Under the pieces are notes generated by a model. The model was not told where the DNA came from, searched no databases, and saw only the letters and a list, made by a program, of their open reading frames with translations. DNA of 64,000 bases, taken from the NCBI RefSeq assembly GCF_018403245.1, contig NZ_BOSH01000017.1, forward strand, positions 1 to 64,000, read 5' to 3'. The stretch is from Paenibacillus sp. J2TS4. GTDB taxonomy: Bacteria > Bacillota > Bacilli > Paenibacillales > NBRC-103111. The translations under genes and the position numbers were made by a program. Positions within the stretch are counted from its first letter, which is position 1; the number at the start of each line of letters is the position of its first letter. Positions 42,856 to 51,861 of this stretch are shown here, piece by piece.

Positions 42856-42884
42856 GGAGAACGCTGTGTTAGACGTTCTCCTTT
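42856..42884 (+). terminator. Terminator-like hairpin
   Basis: GGAGAACG/CGTTCTCC stem followed by TTTG, 7 bases after the preceding stop codon. Confidence 0.65.
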
Positions 42885-42893
42885 GTGTTGGCT

Positions 42894-43019
42894 TGGCGCA
42901 AGCACTTTGAGCGAAGCGGGGTTAGGAAGATCCGATTCCACGATCTACGTCACACACATGCCACGGTGCAGATGGAGGAAGGGATCATGGTAGCTTGGAA
43001 CAGTTATTGGCCTGAATAA
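42894..43019 (+). pseudogene. Tyrosine integrase C-terminal remnant
   Basis: The plus strand reads WRKHFERSGVRKIRFHDLRH followed by THATVQMEEG. H-D-L-R-H-T-H-A-T is the box II (R-x-x-H) signature of phage/ICE tyrosine recombinases. The catalytic Tyr region and everything upstream are missing. It marks an old integrase end of an element. Confidence 0.75.
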
Positions 43020-43040
43020 AAAAATCCATCAAATTCGCAT

Positions 43041-43076
43041 AAAGCCCAAATCTCCTTTGCAAGTGAGATTTGGGCT
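43041..43076. terminator. Bidirectional hairpin between the integrase relic and the T5orf172 gene
   Basis: AAGCCCAAATCTC/GAGATTTGGGCTT, a 13-bp perfect stem, 7 bases beyond the stop codon of the minus-strand gene. Confidence 0.75.
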
Positions 43077-43082
43077 TACAAT

Positions 43083-44735
43083 TTACTCAGCCAAACTTGA
43101 TATTACTTCATCTATAATCTTCAAAATTTCCTTATAAGGAGCTTTAAAAAATTCCCGGCTTGGATTTATTCTGTATGGGGAAAGCCGCTCGTGTATAATT
43201 TTCTCAGCTAGATAGCAATCACTAACGTCCCACTCTTGAACAACGAGAAATTTATCGGGTGCGCCAGTAGTTCGAGATAATTCATTGGCTCTTATTTCAG
43301 CAGTTCTTGTAGTCAATCCTACCTTAAAAATGTCTTTCTCATGTGCAGCTGACCGCATTACATAAATAACACCTGCATTAGTTGAATCTAGAACCACATT
43401 CTTTGTTTGGGCAGTAAGATAAGAGTTATTTTTGCCATCTGAAGATTCTAACCAAGTTAAAGTTTGTTCAACCCAAGTCCGACCATGAATAGTCCTCCCT
43501 TGTTTGTCAGCACCAATTTGCGTCGGATTAAGTTGCTTCCAAAATCCCGATTTATCAAATCTAATATCAGGTGTACGAATGTAAGTTCGATGAGGAGGTG
43601 TATCAATGGTTTTTCTTAATACAGACGCAGTTCTATATTTTATTCTATCTTTTGGCTTCAACAAATGATTCGTATACTGTAGTTCTTCAGGAGGTCGTTG
43701 ATTTAATTTAGTTTGGTGTCTCTCCTCAACAACTAAGTCTCCGTATGTATCAAAATAAAGTGGTAAATATAGTAGAGTCTTGCATATTTCAAACAAGGGA
43801 TGATAGATGTTCATTTTATCTATCATTTCTTTAATTTGAAATTCAGCATCTGAATTAATAAGAGTACCATCTTCATTCATGAAAACCGATATATCATCAG
43901 TTACTGTTAGAAAACTGTTATTGACATCTTTCAGAATGTACCGAAACCCGGATGTCATGTTATCTAAGTCCACTCTAGTCATAACCAACGTTTTCCAGAA
44001 ATTTATATTTTCTAATAATGGAACAGCTTCTACATTGCCTACAGGCTTTATATTTTCTCGACCATGTGTATGTACTCCGACAATTATATCATCAGTTATG
44101 CTTTTATTAATTTCGGTAAGTAGCCCTTTTTCCCCAGCCAGGAATAGTATGCTTACCTCGCTTCCATGCCTAATAATAGAGGCCCCGCCTATGGCGTATT
44201 CTTTACTATCATCACTAAAATAGTCTCCACTAGAAAAAGTGATATCATCCAAATCATTTACAGCATTATATGAATAGATAACCCCTTCTTCAACAATAGA
44301 ACTAAAAATATCTTTGCTCAGCTTGACATCCGAAGCTGTGACAAAGTCAAAGAACTCTAAAAACGAAATTAGGTGATCACGCTCTTCTAGTAATTTAAAA
44401 AAGGAATACTCTGGAACAAATTTATAAAACCCCTCCATAACATTAAACGACGGCGGAAAAGAATATGCGCCATGATTAAATATTCTGTTATTGTATTCCG
44501 CTAAAAAATACCGGAGGAGTTCATCGACTTGAAAATTTAATCCATTTTCGAGTTGGACGTTAATATAATCAACCGCTTGTTCGTGCTTTTTCTTTATGAT
44601 TGTTTCAATCTCGGGGTTATTAGCTATATATTCAGTTAGAAGTTTTGATATTGTTTCAAATTCATTCTCATGTGGCGTAGCACCATTCTCGTTCCGTCTT
44701 ATCTTCGTTTTCTGTTTTCTTTTTTTATTTTTCAT
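43083..44735 (-). CDS. T5orf172 (GIY-YIG-like) domain protein
   Basis: 550 residues. The last ~90 residues (GVIYVMRSAAHEKDIFKVGL, TTRTAEIRANELSRTTGAPD, ILAEKIIHERLSPYR-like and REFFKAPYKEILKII) match the T5orf172/MUG113 branch of the GIY-YIG nuclease fold: the V-I-Y-V-M, F-K-V-G-x-T and E-x-x-I-H elements are the family landmarks. The first ~400 residues are of unknown type, with a basic start (KNKKRKQKTKIRRN) and a possible sensor region (IVGVHTHGRENIKPVG). T5orf172 proteins are frequent in phages and defence islands. It is at the border of the island, a single gene with its own terminator. Confidence 0.75.
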   Translation of the reverse strand: MKNKKRKQKTKIRRNENGATPHENEFETISKLLTEYIANNPEIETIIKKKHEQAVDYINVQLENGLNFQVDELLRYFLAEYNNRIFNHGAYSFPPSFNVMEGFYKFVPEYSFFKLLEERDHLISFLEFFDFVTASDVKLSKDIFSSIVEEGVIYSYNAVNDLDDITFSSGDYFSDDSKEYAIGGASIIRHGSEVSILFLAGEKGLLTEINKSITDDIIVGVHTHGRENIKPVGNVEAVPLLENINFWKTLVMTRVDLDNMTSGFRYILKDVNNSFLTVTDDISVFMNEDGTLINSDAEFQIKEMIDKMNIYHPLFEICKTLLYLPLYFDTYGDLVVEERHQTKLNQRPPEELQYTNHLLKPKDRIKYRTASVLRKTIDTPPHRTYIRTPDIRFDKSGFWKQLNPTQIGADKQGRTIHGRTWVEQTLTWLESSDGKNNSYLTAQTKNVVLDSTNAGVIYVMRSAAHEKDIFKVGLTTRTAEIRANELSRTTGAPDKFLVVQEWDVSDCYLAEKIIHERLSPYRINPSREFFKAPYKEILKIIDEVISSLAE

Positions 44736-45067
44736 AAGCGGCTCCTTGAATACTATTCAAAAACTCTTTTTCGCAATTACTTTTATGGATTTATTTGTAT
44801 TAAGTATAGCATAAAGTATTATTTATTTACTTAGATCGTTACATATTCCCACAATCTATTTCTCCTGCTGTCCTCCTATTGTCCTGAGATCAATGCATCA
44901 ATTGAATAGGTCTGCGGCCGAAAGAGAGCTTCTTGCAGGGTATGGGATAGGACGGCGGGTGATTCCTAAATTAATTAGAAGCGCATCGGCAGCACCGAGA
45001 CTCACGACTCACCGGAATATTGTCATCTGATAAAGAAAATAGGAGCAGCCGAATGAGGCCACCCCTA
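44736..45067. other. Gene-free stretch containing a duplicated fragment
   Basis: The segment 44886-44997 (GAGAGCTTCTTGCAGG, GGGATAGGACGGCGGG) resembles 45395-45540, where the same words occur (GAGAGCTTCTTGTCGG, GGGATAGGACGGCGGG). Both look like scraps of one gene; the product is not identified. Confidence 0.5.
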
Positions 45068-45310
45068 TCATGAATAATTCACTTTCCCCGCCCCCGTAGC
45101 GTTGTTGGCTGGCTTTTTAAACTTGACCGTGAAGAAGGGAAGTGTAATATTAAATCCTTCAAACCACTCTGCTGTTTGTTTTACCATACGCACCACCCCT
45201 TTACGAACCTTACCAACTACGGAATCGCTCTGCCCGTTATATCGGGAGGCCTGTAAAGCAATGGTCGGGGAAAATGAACAATTCATCCATACTATACTAC
45301 GAATCAACAA
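45068..45310 (-). CDS. Doubtful small ORF
   Basis: Up to 80 codons (KQTAEWFEGFNITLPFFTVK, FKKPANNATGAGKVNYS). There is no clear ribosome site or recognised family. It sits between two scraps of a duplicated fragment, so it may itself be a remnant. Confidence 0.25.
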   Translation of the reverse strand: MLIRSIVWMNCSFSPTIALQASRYNGQSDSVVGKVRKGVVRMVKQTAEWFEGFNITLPFFTVKFKKPANNATGAGKVNYS

Positions 45311-45332
45311 ATAATAAAACCATGTCTAGCTA

Positions 45333-45540
45333 ATTTTTCGCCGTCACTTATGGCACGATTTCCCTATTAATCTAAACGCCCGATACACCTGCTCCAAGTA
45401 GAGCACATGCATCAGTTGGTGTGGATAGGTCATGCAGCCGAAGGAGAGCTTCTTGTCGGTGCGGGATAGGACGGCGGGCGATTCCCAAATTGGTCGAAAT
45501 GAGAATCACTCTGGACGACAAGATGCGCGTCGGCAGCGTC
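45333..45540. repeat. Truncated palindromic repeat followed by duplicated gene scrap
   Basis: TTTTTCGCCGTCACTTATGG (45336-45355) is the left arm of the dispersed palindrome; the right arm is absent. The second copy of the 44886-44997 fragment follows. An open stretch 45489-45639 (DKMRVGSVELYFNEETEKHF) is possibly the 3' end of the lost gene. Confidence 0.5.
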
Positions 45541-45839
45541 GAGCTTTACTTCAACGAGGAGACCGAAAAGCATTTTTTAATCGCATTCCTTTCTGCCGAA
45601 ATTGAGAAAGGGGCTTTTCCTTTGTCCGAAAGCCCATAGGCTCGCCATAATCATTTAATCATTTTAGATTAATTAATATGGCTTAGGTAGACTTGGTTTA
45701 AGGGCCCGTTAAGCAATTATTTCCCCTGATGAAGAAGCATCTTAATGAGAACCAGCTTGTAAATCCGGCAAAGAACTTGAGCAGGAGAATGATTAAAACC
45801 CGTAGAACTATTAATTTAGGAAAATTAAAGGAAAGGAAT

Positions 45840-46769
45840 ATGCCCATGGAGCTTCAAGACACACTTTCAATTGGTGTCATTATTGATACATGTGATTGGA
45901 TAAGTTTAGCCGAAGGAAATGGAGAGCTTCTTTCGCTTTTAGAAAACCTTGTTGCAACAGATAATATCGAACTTGTTCTGCCCGAACAGATCCTTGATGA
46001 GTGGAAATCGAACAAAGAAGAGAGTATAAAAACGGCTACCGATAAACAGTTAAGAGATATAAATAATATCCATAAATCCTTTCAAAGTTTAGCAGATCGA
46101 GTAAAGAGAAATGAACAGGACACGAACCTCATAAAGATTTTAGACGATGTATATGCTTCTTTGGTGACTGTAAAAGAGTCTTTAGCAAACAATCACGCGA
46201 AGGAAGAACCCGGTAAGCAAGAGCGAATCAATCGAATTGAATCGCTGTTCTATCATGCAAATACGAAGATTATTACCTTAGAAGACACGAAAAATGTGAA
46301 ATCAAAAGCCATTGAGTTATCTTTACAAGGTAAGGCTCCCTTTCATAAAAAGCAGAAAAGCATGGGAGATGCCCTTATTTTTCTAAGTGCACTGGAGTAC
46401 GCCGATGAAAACTTCTTTAGAAAAATTTACTTTATATCGAACAACACGGAGGATTTCTCATTAAATGGTGCACTTCACCCTGACTTGCAAACATTGATAA
46501 AACCCTATATCGACCTTACTTATTGGAAATCGTTGCCGGAAGCTATGAATAAAATGAAAGAATGGAGTGATGACGTCGCCAAGTTTCTCGCTGAAGAGGA
46601 CGCACGTTGGAAAGAGGAAGCAAGAGAACAAAGAGAATGGGAACCATTGGTTTCTTTACACGAGTGCGATTTTTGTTATCGAAAAAATGTGATGGGTTAT
46701 TATCTTTATCACCATGATATCCCAGTACTCTCCATTTGTAAGAAATGTGACGTTAAGCGATTAAGTTAA
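45840..46769 (+). CDS. PIN-domain protein (DUF4935-like) with C-terminal zinc ribbon
   Basis: About 309 residues if started at ATG 45840 (or 45846) after GGAAAGG. The longer frame to 45729 lacks a ribosome site. PIN acidic residues are seen: VIIDTCDWISLAEG (Asp), VLPEQILDEWKSNK (Glu), SMGDALIFLSALEY (Asp) and FISNNTEDFS (Asp). A coiled coil lies between the first and second halves. The C-terminus has HECDFCYRKN ... SICKKCDVK, a C-x2-C/C-x2-C zinc ribbon. PIN domains are metal-dependent RNases; with no obvious antitoxin beside it, a defence or RNA-sensing role is likely. The zinc ribbon may bind nucleic acid. Confidence 0.78.
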   Translation: MPMELQDTLSIGVIIDTCDWISLAEGNGELLSLLENLVATDNIELVLPEQILDEWKSNKEESIKTATDKQLRDINNIHKSFQSLADRVKRNEQDTNLIKILDDVYASLVTVKESLANNHAKEEPGKQERINRIESLFYHANTKIITLEDTKNVKSKAIELSLQGKAPFHKKQKSMGDALIFLSALEYADENFFRKIYFISNNTEDFSLNGALHPDLQTLIKPYIDLTYWKSLPEAMNKMKEWSDDVAKFLAEEDARWKEEAREQREWEPLVSLHECDFCYRKNVMGYYLYHHDIPVLSICKKCDVKRLS

Positions 46770-46973
46770 GAAAGGGCATTTCCCACCACATTCTCTTTTC
46801 AAAAAAGCAGATTCTCTCCTTTGTCCAATACATTAAAACTTGTTTCAGCCCAGCAAGACCCAAAGCACTTGAGGGATCATGCCATATGGGAAATCGAAAC
46901 CGACCGCACGGGCTAGTCTGCGGAACAAATCTTCCCCTAGGTAGCTCATCCCTTACCTTGAGCATTCCAGGCC

Positions 46974-47024
46974 AATTTTTCGCCGTCACTTATGATACGG
47001 TTCACCGTATCTATTGATAGGGTA
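46974..47024. repeat. Palindromic dispersed repeat, variant copy
   Basis: ATTTTTCGCCGTCACTTATG followed by ATACGGTTCACCGTATCTAT; the inner ATACGG..CCGTAT replaces the usual centre. Confidence 0.6.
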
Positions 47025-47035
47025 AACTAAATGCA

Positions 47036-47071
47036 GTAAACAAGGAGTATGCTTTCTTACTCCTTGTTTAC
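47036..47071 (-). terminator. Terminator overlapping the end of the 47057 gene
   Basis: GTAAACAAGGAGTA/TACTCCTTGTTTAC, a 14-bp perfect stem that includes the last codons of the gene read leftwards. Confidence 0.8.
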
Positions 47072-48433
47072 ATTACAAAAATGCAAACAGTTGATTAGCC
47101 TATTACCCCAACTATATGACCATCCACCACTTTCGATACGTTCTGTCCGTTCAAACCAACATTCTGGATTACTAAGCATTTTAATTGCTAATGAAACTGC
47201 ATCTTGTTTATAATTCTTAATATCTGAAATGTCGCTTCTTACATATTCTCTTATAAACGTTTCTCTATCTGGAATATACTTGAACTTGCAAGAGAATACA
47301 TTGTAATGATTTTTATATTCGTCATATGCTTCTCCTAATGCAGATGGTGGCTCTATTATCCAATATTCATTTAATGCCCCTCTTTGATTTATGTATTCTC
47401 TAATATAGTTATATTCCGTTTCACAAGTATCAGATGTAGCTGAAATGTGCAACGCCCATAAAGCGTTATAAAATATGATGTTATCAGGGTACATCGTCAT
47501 CTTACCCAAAATCTTAATGCTTTGTTCCAGTATATATTTTACTCCATCTGGCTGTTCTTTTAGTAAGACTGCTAACATGCCAAAGTAAGCACCCGAATAA
47601 CATGCTATGAAATCATCATATTCTCTACTTAAACCGAAATAAGGTCCTATTTTCTCCATATAACTACTATCCTCTTGCCACCATTTTAACCTGGAGAGAT
47701 ACTGGTTATTTCCTTTAATACAAGTTAAAATAGCCATGTGAATTCCGTAAGAAAAGTGATAAGCTATATAATCTTCATAAAAGTCATTATCAACAAAATT
47801 CTCAGTTATCTTTCTATCTAAAAATCGTATAAATTCACTATTCATTAAAGGGATATATTGAGCTAAATGTGCATAGACCGGCAAGATTTCACTCCATTTA
47901 TGCTTGTAAAGACCCTCTAAATGAAAAAGAATATTAGTTATATTAACGTCCTCCCATTCTTTTTCAAAAGTAAACAATTCAATTAGATCATGTATGTTAA
48001 TGTCTTGGTTTATTCTTCTATGTTGAGATATTACATCTAGTATTAGTTTGTTAATATCACCTTTCTTAACTTCATAAACCCTATAGTTATTTCTTCCATA
48101 TTGGTGCTCCAGATCAATTATTACTGCTGGATCGTTCCCAGAATCCACAAAAACATGAAAGAAAAACAACGGCTTCTCAAACTCATAATTGGGTTTGCTG
48201 TATATCTTCATTGGATTTGCCGATGAGCCATTGGCAGAATAACTTTCAATTTCGAAAATCATTATTGGATACTTGATATCGTTGTTATCAATAAACCATG
48301 CTATATCTATTGCTTGTTTATTTTCACCTTTTTTTACAGGGTATTCCGTCTCAACATGGTAGTTTAGTGCTTCACCAAGTTCCTTAAGAATCGTGAGCAC
48401 TACTTTACCTTTTGCAAGCGTGTGCCTTCCCAT
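47057..48433 (-). CDS. Putative nuclease-like protein of a divergent pair
   Basis: 458 residues. Residues 1-130 look like a restriction-endonuclease-type fold: a helix (KVVLTILKELGEALNYHVET), then AIDIAWFIDN with Asp43 and PIMIFEIESY with Glu61 and Glu63, then FHVFVDSGNDPAVIIDLEHQ. This is a plausible PD-(D/E)XK variant with an atypical last residue. The remainder is helical (for example YYAYHFSYGIHMAIL-like and SREYDDFIACYSGAYFGMLA segments). No family is recognised. It shares a ~45-bp promoter region with the divergent gene 48478-50118, suggesting joint function. GATCTGGAATGG is upstream; the start is uncertain by a few codons. Confidence 0.55.
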   Translation of the reverse strand: MGRHTLAKGKVVLTILKELGEALNYHVETEYPVKKGENKQAIDIAWFIDNNDIKYPIMIFEIESYSANGSSANPMKIYSKPNYEFEKPLFFFHVFVDSGNDPAVIIDLEHQYGRNNYRVYEVKKGDINKLILDVISQHRRINQDINIHDLIELFTFEKEWEDVNITNILFHLEGLYKHKWSEILPVYAHLAQYIPLMNSEFIRFLDRKITENFVDNDFYEDYIAYHFSYGIHMAILTCIKGNNQYLSRLKWWQEDSSYMEKIGPYFGLSREYDDFIACYSGAYFGMLAVLLKEQPDGVKYILEQSIKILGKMTMYPDNIIFYNALWALHISATSDTCETEYNYIREYINQRGALNEYWIIEPPSALGEAYDEYKNHYNVFSCKFKYIPDRETFIREYVRSDISDIKNYKQDAVSLAIKMLSNPECWFERTERIESGGWSYSWGNRLINCLHFCNVNKE

Positions 48434-48477
48434 TCCAGATCACCTTTTATTTTCAAAATATTGTACAAAGAACTGAG

Positions 48478-50118
48478 GTGGACAATTTGCTAACCGAAAG
48501 AGATATAAGAATAATAAGGAAAATTGAAAAAGAATATGTGGATGAAGAATACAAAAAATATAAAATTATCTACAGAGCAAATGATTTGACTATCCCACTT
48601 CTATTGAAATTTCTAGGAGATTTCATTCGTGATCTTGACAATGATAATTCACTAAAATTAATAAATTATTTACAGCGGAATTATCTTAATTCTCATGTTA
48701 TAAGTGGTGTTGAGCACTGTTTTAGATGGTTGAGTAAGAAGCCCGCAATCACTCTTCCTACTTCTATTTACACATCTCATGAAGCGGAATCAGAAATAAA
48801 GAATCTTATTGGATGGGCAATTCAGTATAGTAAAATATCAATTAATTATGTTGCTTGGTCACGTGGACTAATTCATGCAACTCTTCATGAAACAAAAAAA
48901 CATATAAGTTTTGCAGTACCTGAAGAGGCTAACATTAAATTTATTATTTATCAGTCTGTTAGCGAAAAAAAGCATTGGGACACCTACATTGATTCTATCC
49001 CATACGTCGAATTAAAAGAAGGGTTTCCAGTGTGGATCAAAAAATGCACTTTCGAAATTGATAATTATGAGATACCGTGGAATTTATATAAAGGTACCTC
49101 TGCTCACTCTGCAGTACTTAAAATGATGAGCAACACCATTTTGCCAGAATTACCCTATAACACCAACTTGGGTGATTATACACTAGGAGAGTTTAGAAAG
49201 TTATTCACAGCACTTTTCATTAATTTTACGTACTATACCTGGGTTGAAGATTATTATGATAAGAAGTTCGGATCTGAAAATATATTTGGCTCAAGTCCGG
49301 TTTGTTTGCCAGAAGGGGATATGGTGTCATGGCTTTCAGAAATGAGCGATGTGGATAAAATATCAATAAAGAGTATGTTACAAGACTTAATATTCGATGT
49401 TAGTAATTTTCACTCAAAGTTAGTTTATCAGCCTTTCATAGCATCTTTTAACAACATCTATACATTGCCAAGACTTATCGCTAGAATTAATCCGGCTAGA
49501 TCGCTTACTGGAGCGTTGAATAAAGGGAATAAGAAGAAAATATATGACCGTCTTATATGTGATCTAGAGCAGGCCAACTTATTAAAAATTCAGTCCTTCT
49601 TCAATAGATATGGCTTTACTACCTATAAGGAAAAAAAGCTTACCATAAATGGTAAACAACTTTCCCCAGACCTACTCATTTTTGATGAAAAAAATAATGA
49701 TCTTTTAATCCTTGATTATAAACATTTTCTTGCTCCACTCGGGGCCTCAGAAGTTGCTTATAAAATGTCAGAAGCTAAAAAGGGTATTAAACAAGTTAAA
49801 ATGTACTTTGACATATTATCTTCAAACAAAGAATACTTAGAAAAGTTGTTTGGGAAAAATAATATTAACATTTATGGTTTATTGTTATTTCGTTGGCCGA
49901 CCCCCATTCCATTATCTTCAATACCAGAAGTTAATATTACTGATTGGTTATCCTTGCAGGAGTTTTTTTCACGAAATTCAAATGGGACAATACAGGAGAC
50001 TATTAATTGGATTCAAAAACGCGATGATCTAAACGAATACACAAAACAAATATCATGGCATACTGAAGATATTTCAGTAGGTAATTGGACTATAAGCACA
50101 ATGATTGCATCATTATAA
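48478..50118 (+). CDS. PD-(D/E)XK nuclease-domain protein
   Basis: About 546 residues (GTG 48478 or TTG 48487 near GAGGTGG). The first ~380 residues are unrecognised, with a Trp-rich middle (ISINYVAWSRGLIHATLHET, YVELKEGFPVWIKKCTFEID). Around residues 380-415 a nuclease core appears: IQSFFNRYGFTTYKEKKLTI, then QLSPDLLIFDEKNN (Asp) and DLLILDYKHFLAP (D-x-K), followed by a helix with QVKMYFDIL. This is the classic PD-(D/E)XK pattern. It is divergent from the 47057 gene, has its own terminator at 50216, and precedes the methyltransferase gene. Likely a defence effector. Confidence 0.7.
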   Translation: MDNLLTERDIRIIRKIEKEYVDEEYKKYKIIYRANDLTIPLLLKFLGDFIRDLDNDNSLKLINYLQRNYLNSHVISGVEHCFRWLSKKPAITLPTSIYTSHEAESEIKNLIGWAIQYSKISINYVAWSRGLIHATLHETKKHISFAVPEEANIKFIIYQSVSEKKHWDTYIDSIPYVELKEGFPVWIKKCTFEIDNYEIPWNLYKGTSAHSAVLKMMSNTILPELPYNTNLGDYTLGEFRKLFTALFINFTYYTWVEDYYDKKFGSENIFGSSPVCLPEGDMVSWLSEMSDVDKISIKSMLQDLIFDVSNFHSKLVYQPFIASFNNIYTLPRLIARINPARSLTGALNKGNKKKIYDRLICDLEQANLLKIQSFFNRYGFTTYKEKKLTINGKQLSPDLLIFDEKNNDLLILDYKHFLAPLGASEVAYKMSEAKKGIKQVKMYFDILSSNKEYLEKLFGKNNINIYGLLLFRWPTPIPLSSIPEVNITDWLSLQEFFSRNSNGTIQETINWIQKRDDLNEYTKQISWHTEDISVGNWTISTMIASL

Positions 50119-50215
50119 TAACCTAGCCAGTTGCTTACCATGCAACTTGTGGATTTTGTCTCTATCGCTGGAATACATACTTCAAGGGAAAGAAAAATAG
50201 TAAATTTTTGTGTCT

Positions 50216-50246
50216 AGACACCAAGATACAATGGTGTCTTTTTTCA
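50216..50246 (+). terminator. Terminator of the PD-(D/E)XK gene
   Basis: AGACACCA/TGGTGTCT stem, 8-nt loop, TTTTTT tail. Confidence 0.88.
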
Positions 50247-50290
50247 TAGCTATAAAAATCGGACAATTTGTAGATCTTGATTGACATAGT

Positions 50291-50299
50291 TGGTATAAT
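50291..50299 (+). promoter_or_regulatory. Extended -10 promoter of the methyltransferase gene
   Basis: TGGTATAAT contains TG one base before TATAAT. The TTGACA at 50281 is only 7 bp upstream and cannot be its -35. Confidence 0.6.
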
Positions 50300-50336
50300 A
50301 AAGCTTGTAGTGTCTAGGAAGGAAGGAAGCTTATCA

Positions 50337-51839
50337 ATGGACAAAGATAATATAAAAATTAATCAAAATAAATTGAATGTGTATTTGAACACAAGCTCTG
50401 TTCACATCAGTAGTATTTTTTCAAAGAAAAAACCCTTTGTCGATCTTATTGTAACCTCTCCACCATATTGGAATATGAAGAAATACGGAGATGTTGAAGA
50501 CCAGACAGGGTACAAACAATCGTACGACGAGTATCTTGCTGATATAAAAAAAACATTTGAAGGTGTTTATGATATATCTAAAGAGAATGCATCACTATTT
50601 GTCATTGTCGATACTATGAAACGTAATGGAAAGATGGTTAGATTGCCGGATGATATATCCAAAGAATTAGAATCCATCGGATGGATTCACCAAGATACAA
50701 TAATATGGGACAAGGGCAAAACTCTGCCCTGGTCTCGAAAAGGCCAGATGAGAAATGTCTTTGAGTACATTTTAATGTTTACCAAAAGTGATTCATATAA
50801 TTATTACATCGATCGTATTAAGACTGTAGATGAACTTATGGAATGGTGGATTGATTATCCCGAAAGATATAACCCTGATGGAAAAGTTCCAGAAAACATT
50901 TGGAAGTTCACAATACCCACTCAAGGTAGTTGGGGGAACAAGAAAGAGTTTGGGGAAGAAGAGTTTCGTCATGCATGTCCGTTCCCTCCTGAAATGATGG
51001 CACGGATACTATTATTATCATCGAACCCCAACGATGTGGTGTTAGATCCGTATGCTGGAACAGGCATTTTACTTGCAGTGGCACAGAAAATGGGGAGACG
51101 TTTTATAGGCTTTGATACAAACGCGGACTATAAAAAAGTGTTTGAACAGGTCACGCTCCCTCTAATTGCTGATAAGTGGCCTTATATTGAGGCAGAATAT
51201 AATTATCAAACTGAACTGAAGGCAATAATGAGAGAGGCAATCTATAAGCTACGTGTGTTAAAATATCAAAAAGCATTAATTAAAAAGTTACGACCATTGA
51301 TATCTCCAGAACCATACAATAAAAATAAATTTACTCGTCCGATTCTCCTAAATGTGGCTTTGGCTCATAACTTAATGCCAGAACCACTAGAAGATCAAAA
51401 AATCGGTAGAGTAGACTACTTTATGGTGATCAATGAAGAAACTATAGACTACGAAGCTCTTGTAACCCATATTAATAAGCTTACTAGTAAAGCACCATTC
51501 ACAAAATACGGTTTATTGACCACAAATCAGATAATTACAATAGCTCAATTACAAAACTATCTAACACAAAACCCTCATAACAATCTATATCTATATGTTA
51601 ACGGCAATACAAAGGATTACAAGAAAGAAATCAATGCACAAGAAATTCTAAATATATTAAATTCTGGAGAATTACTATTCAATCTATTTGATAAAGACGT
51701 ACCGCCATTGATAAGTAATATAAGAATTGAACAACAGGAATACAGTGCCATCCCTGCAATTAAATACGAGAAAAAGACCTATTTAAACGAATTAATAAAA
51801 GAAGATACTCTATTTGATATGATCGATTTTGATAATTAG
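50337..51839 (+). CDS. Beta-class DNA methyltransferase with unusual C-terminal extension
   Basis: 500 residues from ATG 50337 after GGAAGGAAGG. The catalytic motif VTSPPYWNMKKYGD is near residue 40 and the SAM-binding motif VLDPYAGTGILLAVA near 236, with RRFIGFDTN. The order (catalytic first, then SAM) is that of class beta, and S-P-P-Y-W suggests N4-cytosine or N6-adenine methylation. About 200 further residues (from YNYQTELKAIMREAI to the end) have no methyltransferase motif. They include YFMVINEETIDYEALVTHIN, a possible specificity or partner-binding domain. It faces the four-gene operon 51849-56213 tail-to-tail and is probably the protective enzyme of that module. Confidence 0.9.
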   Translation: MDKDNIKINQNKLNVYLNTSSVHISSIFSKKKPFVDLIVTSPPYWNMKKYGDVEDQTGYKQSYDEYLADIKKTFEGVYDISKENASLFVIVDTMKRNGKMVRLPDDISKELESIGWIHQDTIIWDKGKTLPWSRKGQMRNVFEYILMFTKSDSYNYYIDRIKTVDELMEWWIDYPERYNPDGKVPENIWKFTIPTQGSWGNKKEFGEEEFRHACPFPPEMMARILLLSSNPNDVVLDPYAGTGILLAVAQKMGRRFIGFDTNADYKKVFEQVTLPLIADKWPYIEAEYNYQTELKAIMREAIYKLRVLKYQKALIKKLRPLISPEPYNKNKFTRPILLNVALAHNLMPEPLEDQKIGRVDYFMVINEETIDYEALVTHINKLTSKAPFTKYGLLTTNQIITIAQLQNYLTQNPHNNLYLYVNGNTKDYKKEINAQEILNILNSGELLFNLFDKDVPPLISNIRIEQQEYSAIPAIKYEKKTYLNELIKEDTLFDMIDFDN

Positions 51840-51842
51840 TGC

Positions 51843-51861
51843 GGAGGGCTATATGCCCTCC
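51843..51861. terminator. Bidirectional hairpin between converging genes
   Basis: GGAGGGC/GCCCTCC stem with 5-nt loop, overlapping the last codons of the 51849 gene. Confidence 0.7.

Noticed and set aside
50281..50299. TTGACA plus TATAAT as a standard promoter
   Set aside because: The boxes are only 7 bp apart; the extended -10 TGGTATAAT is the better reading.
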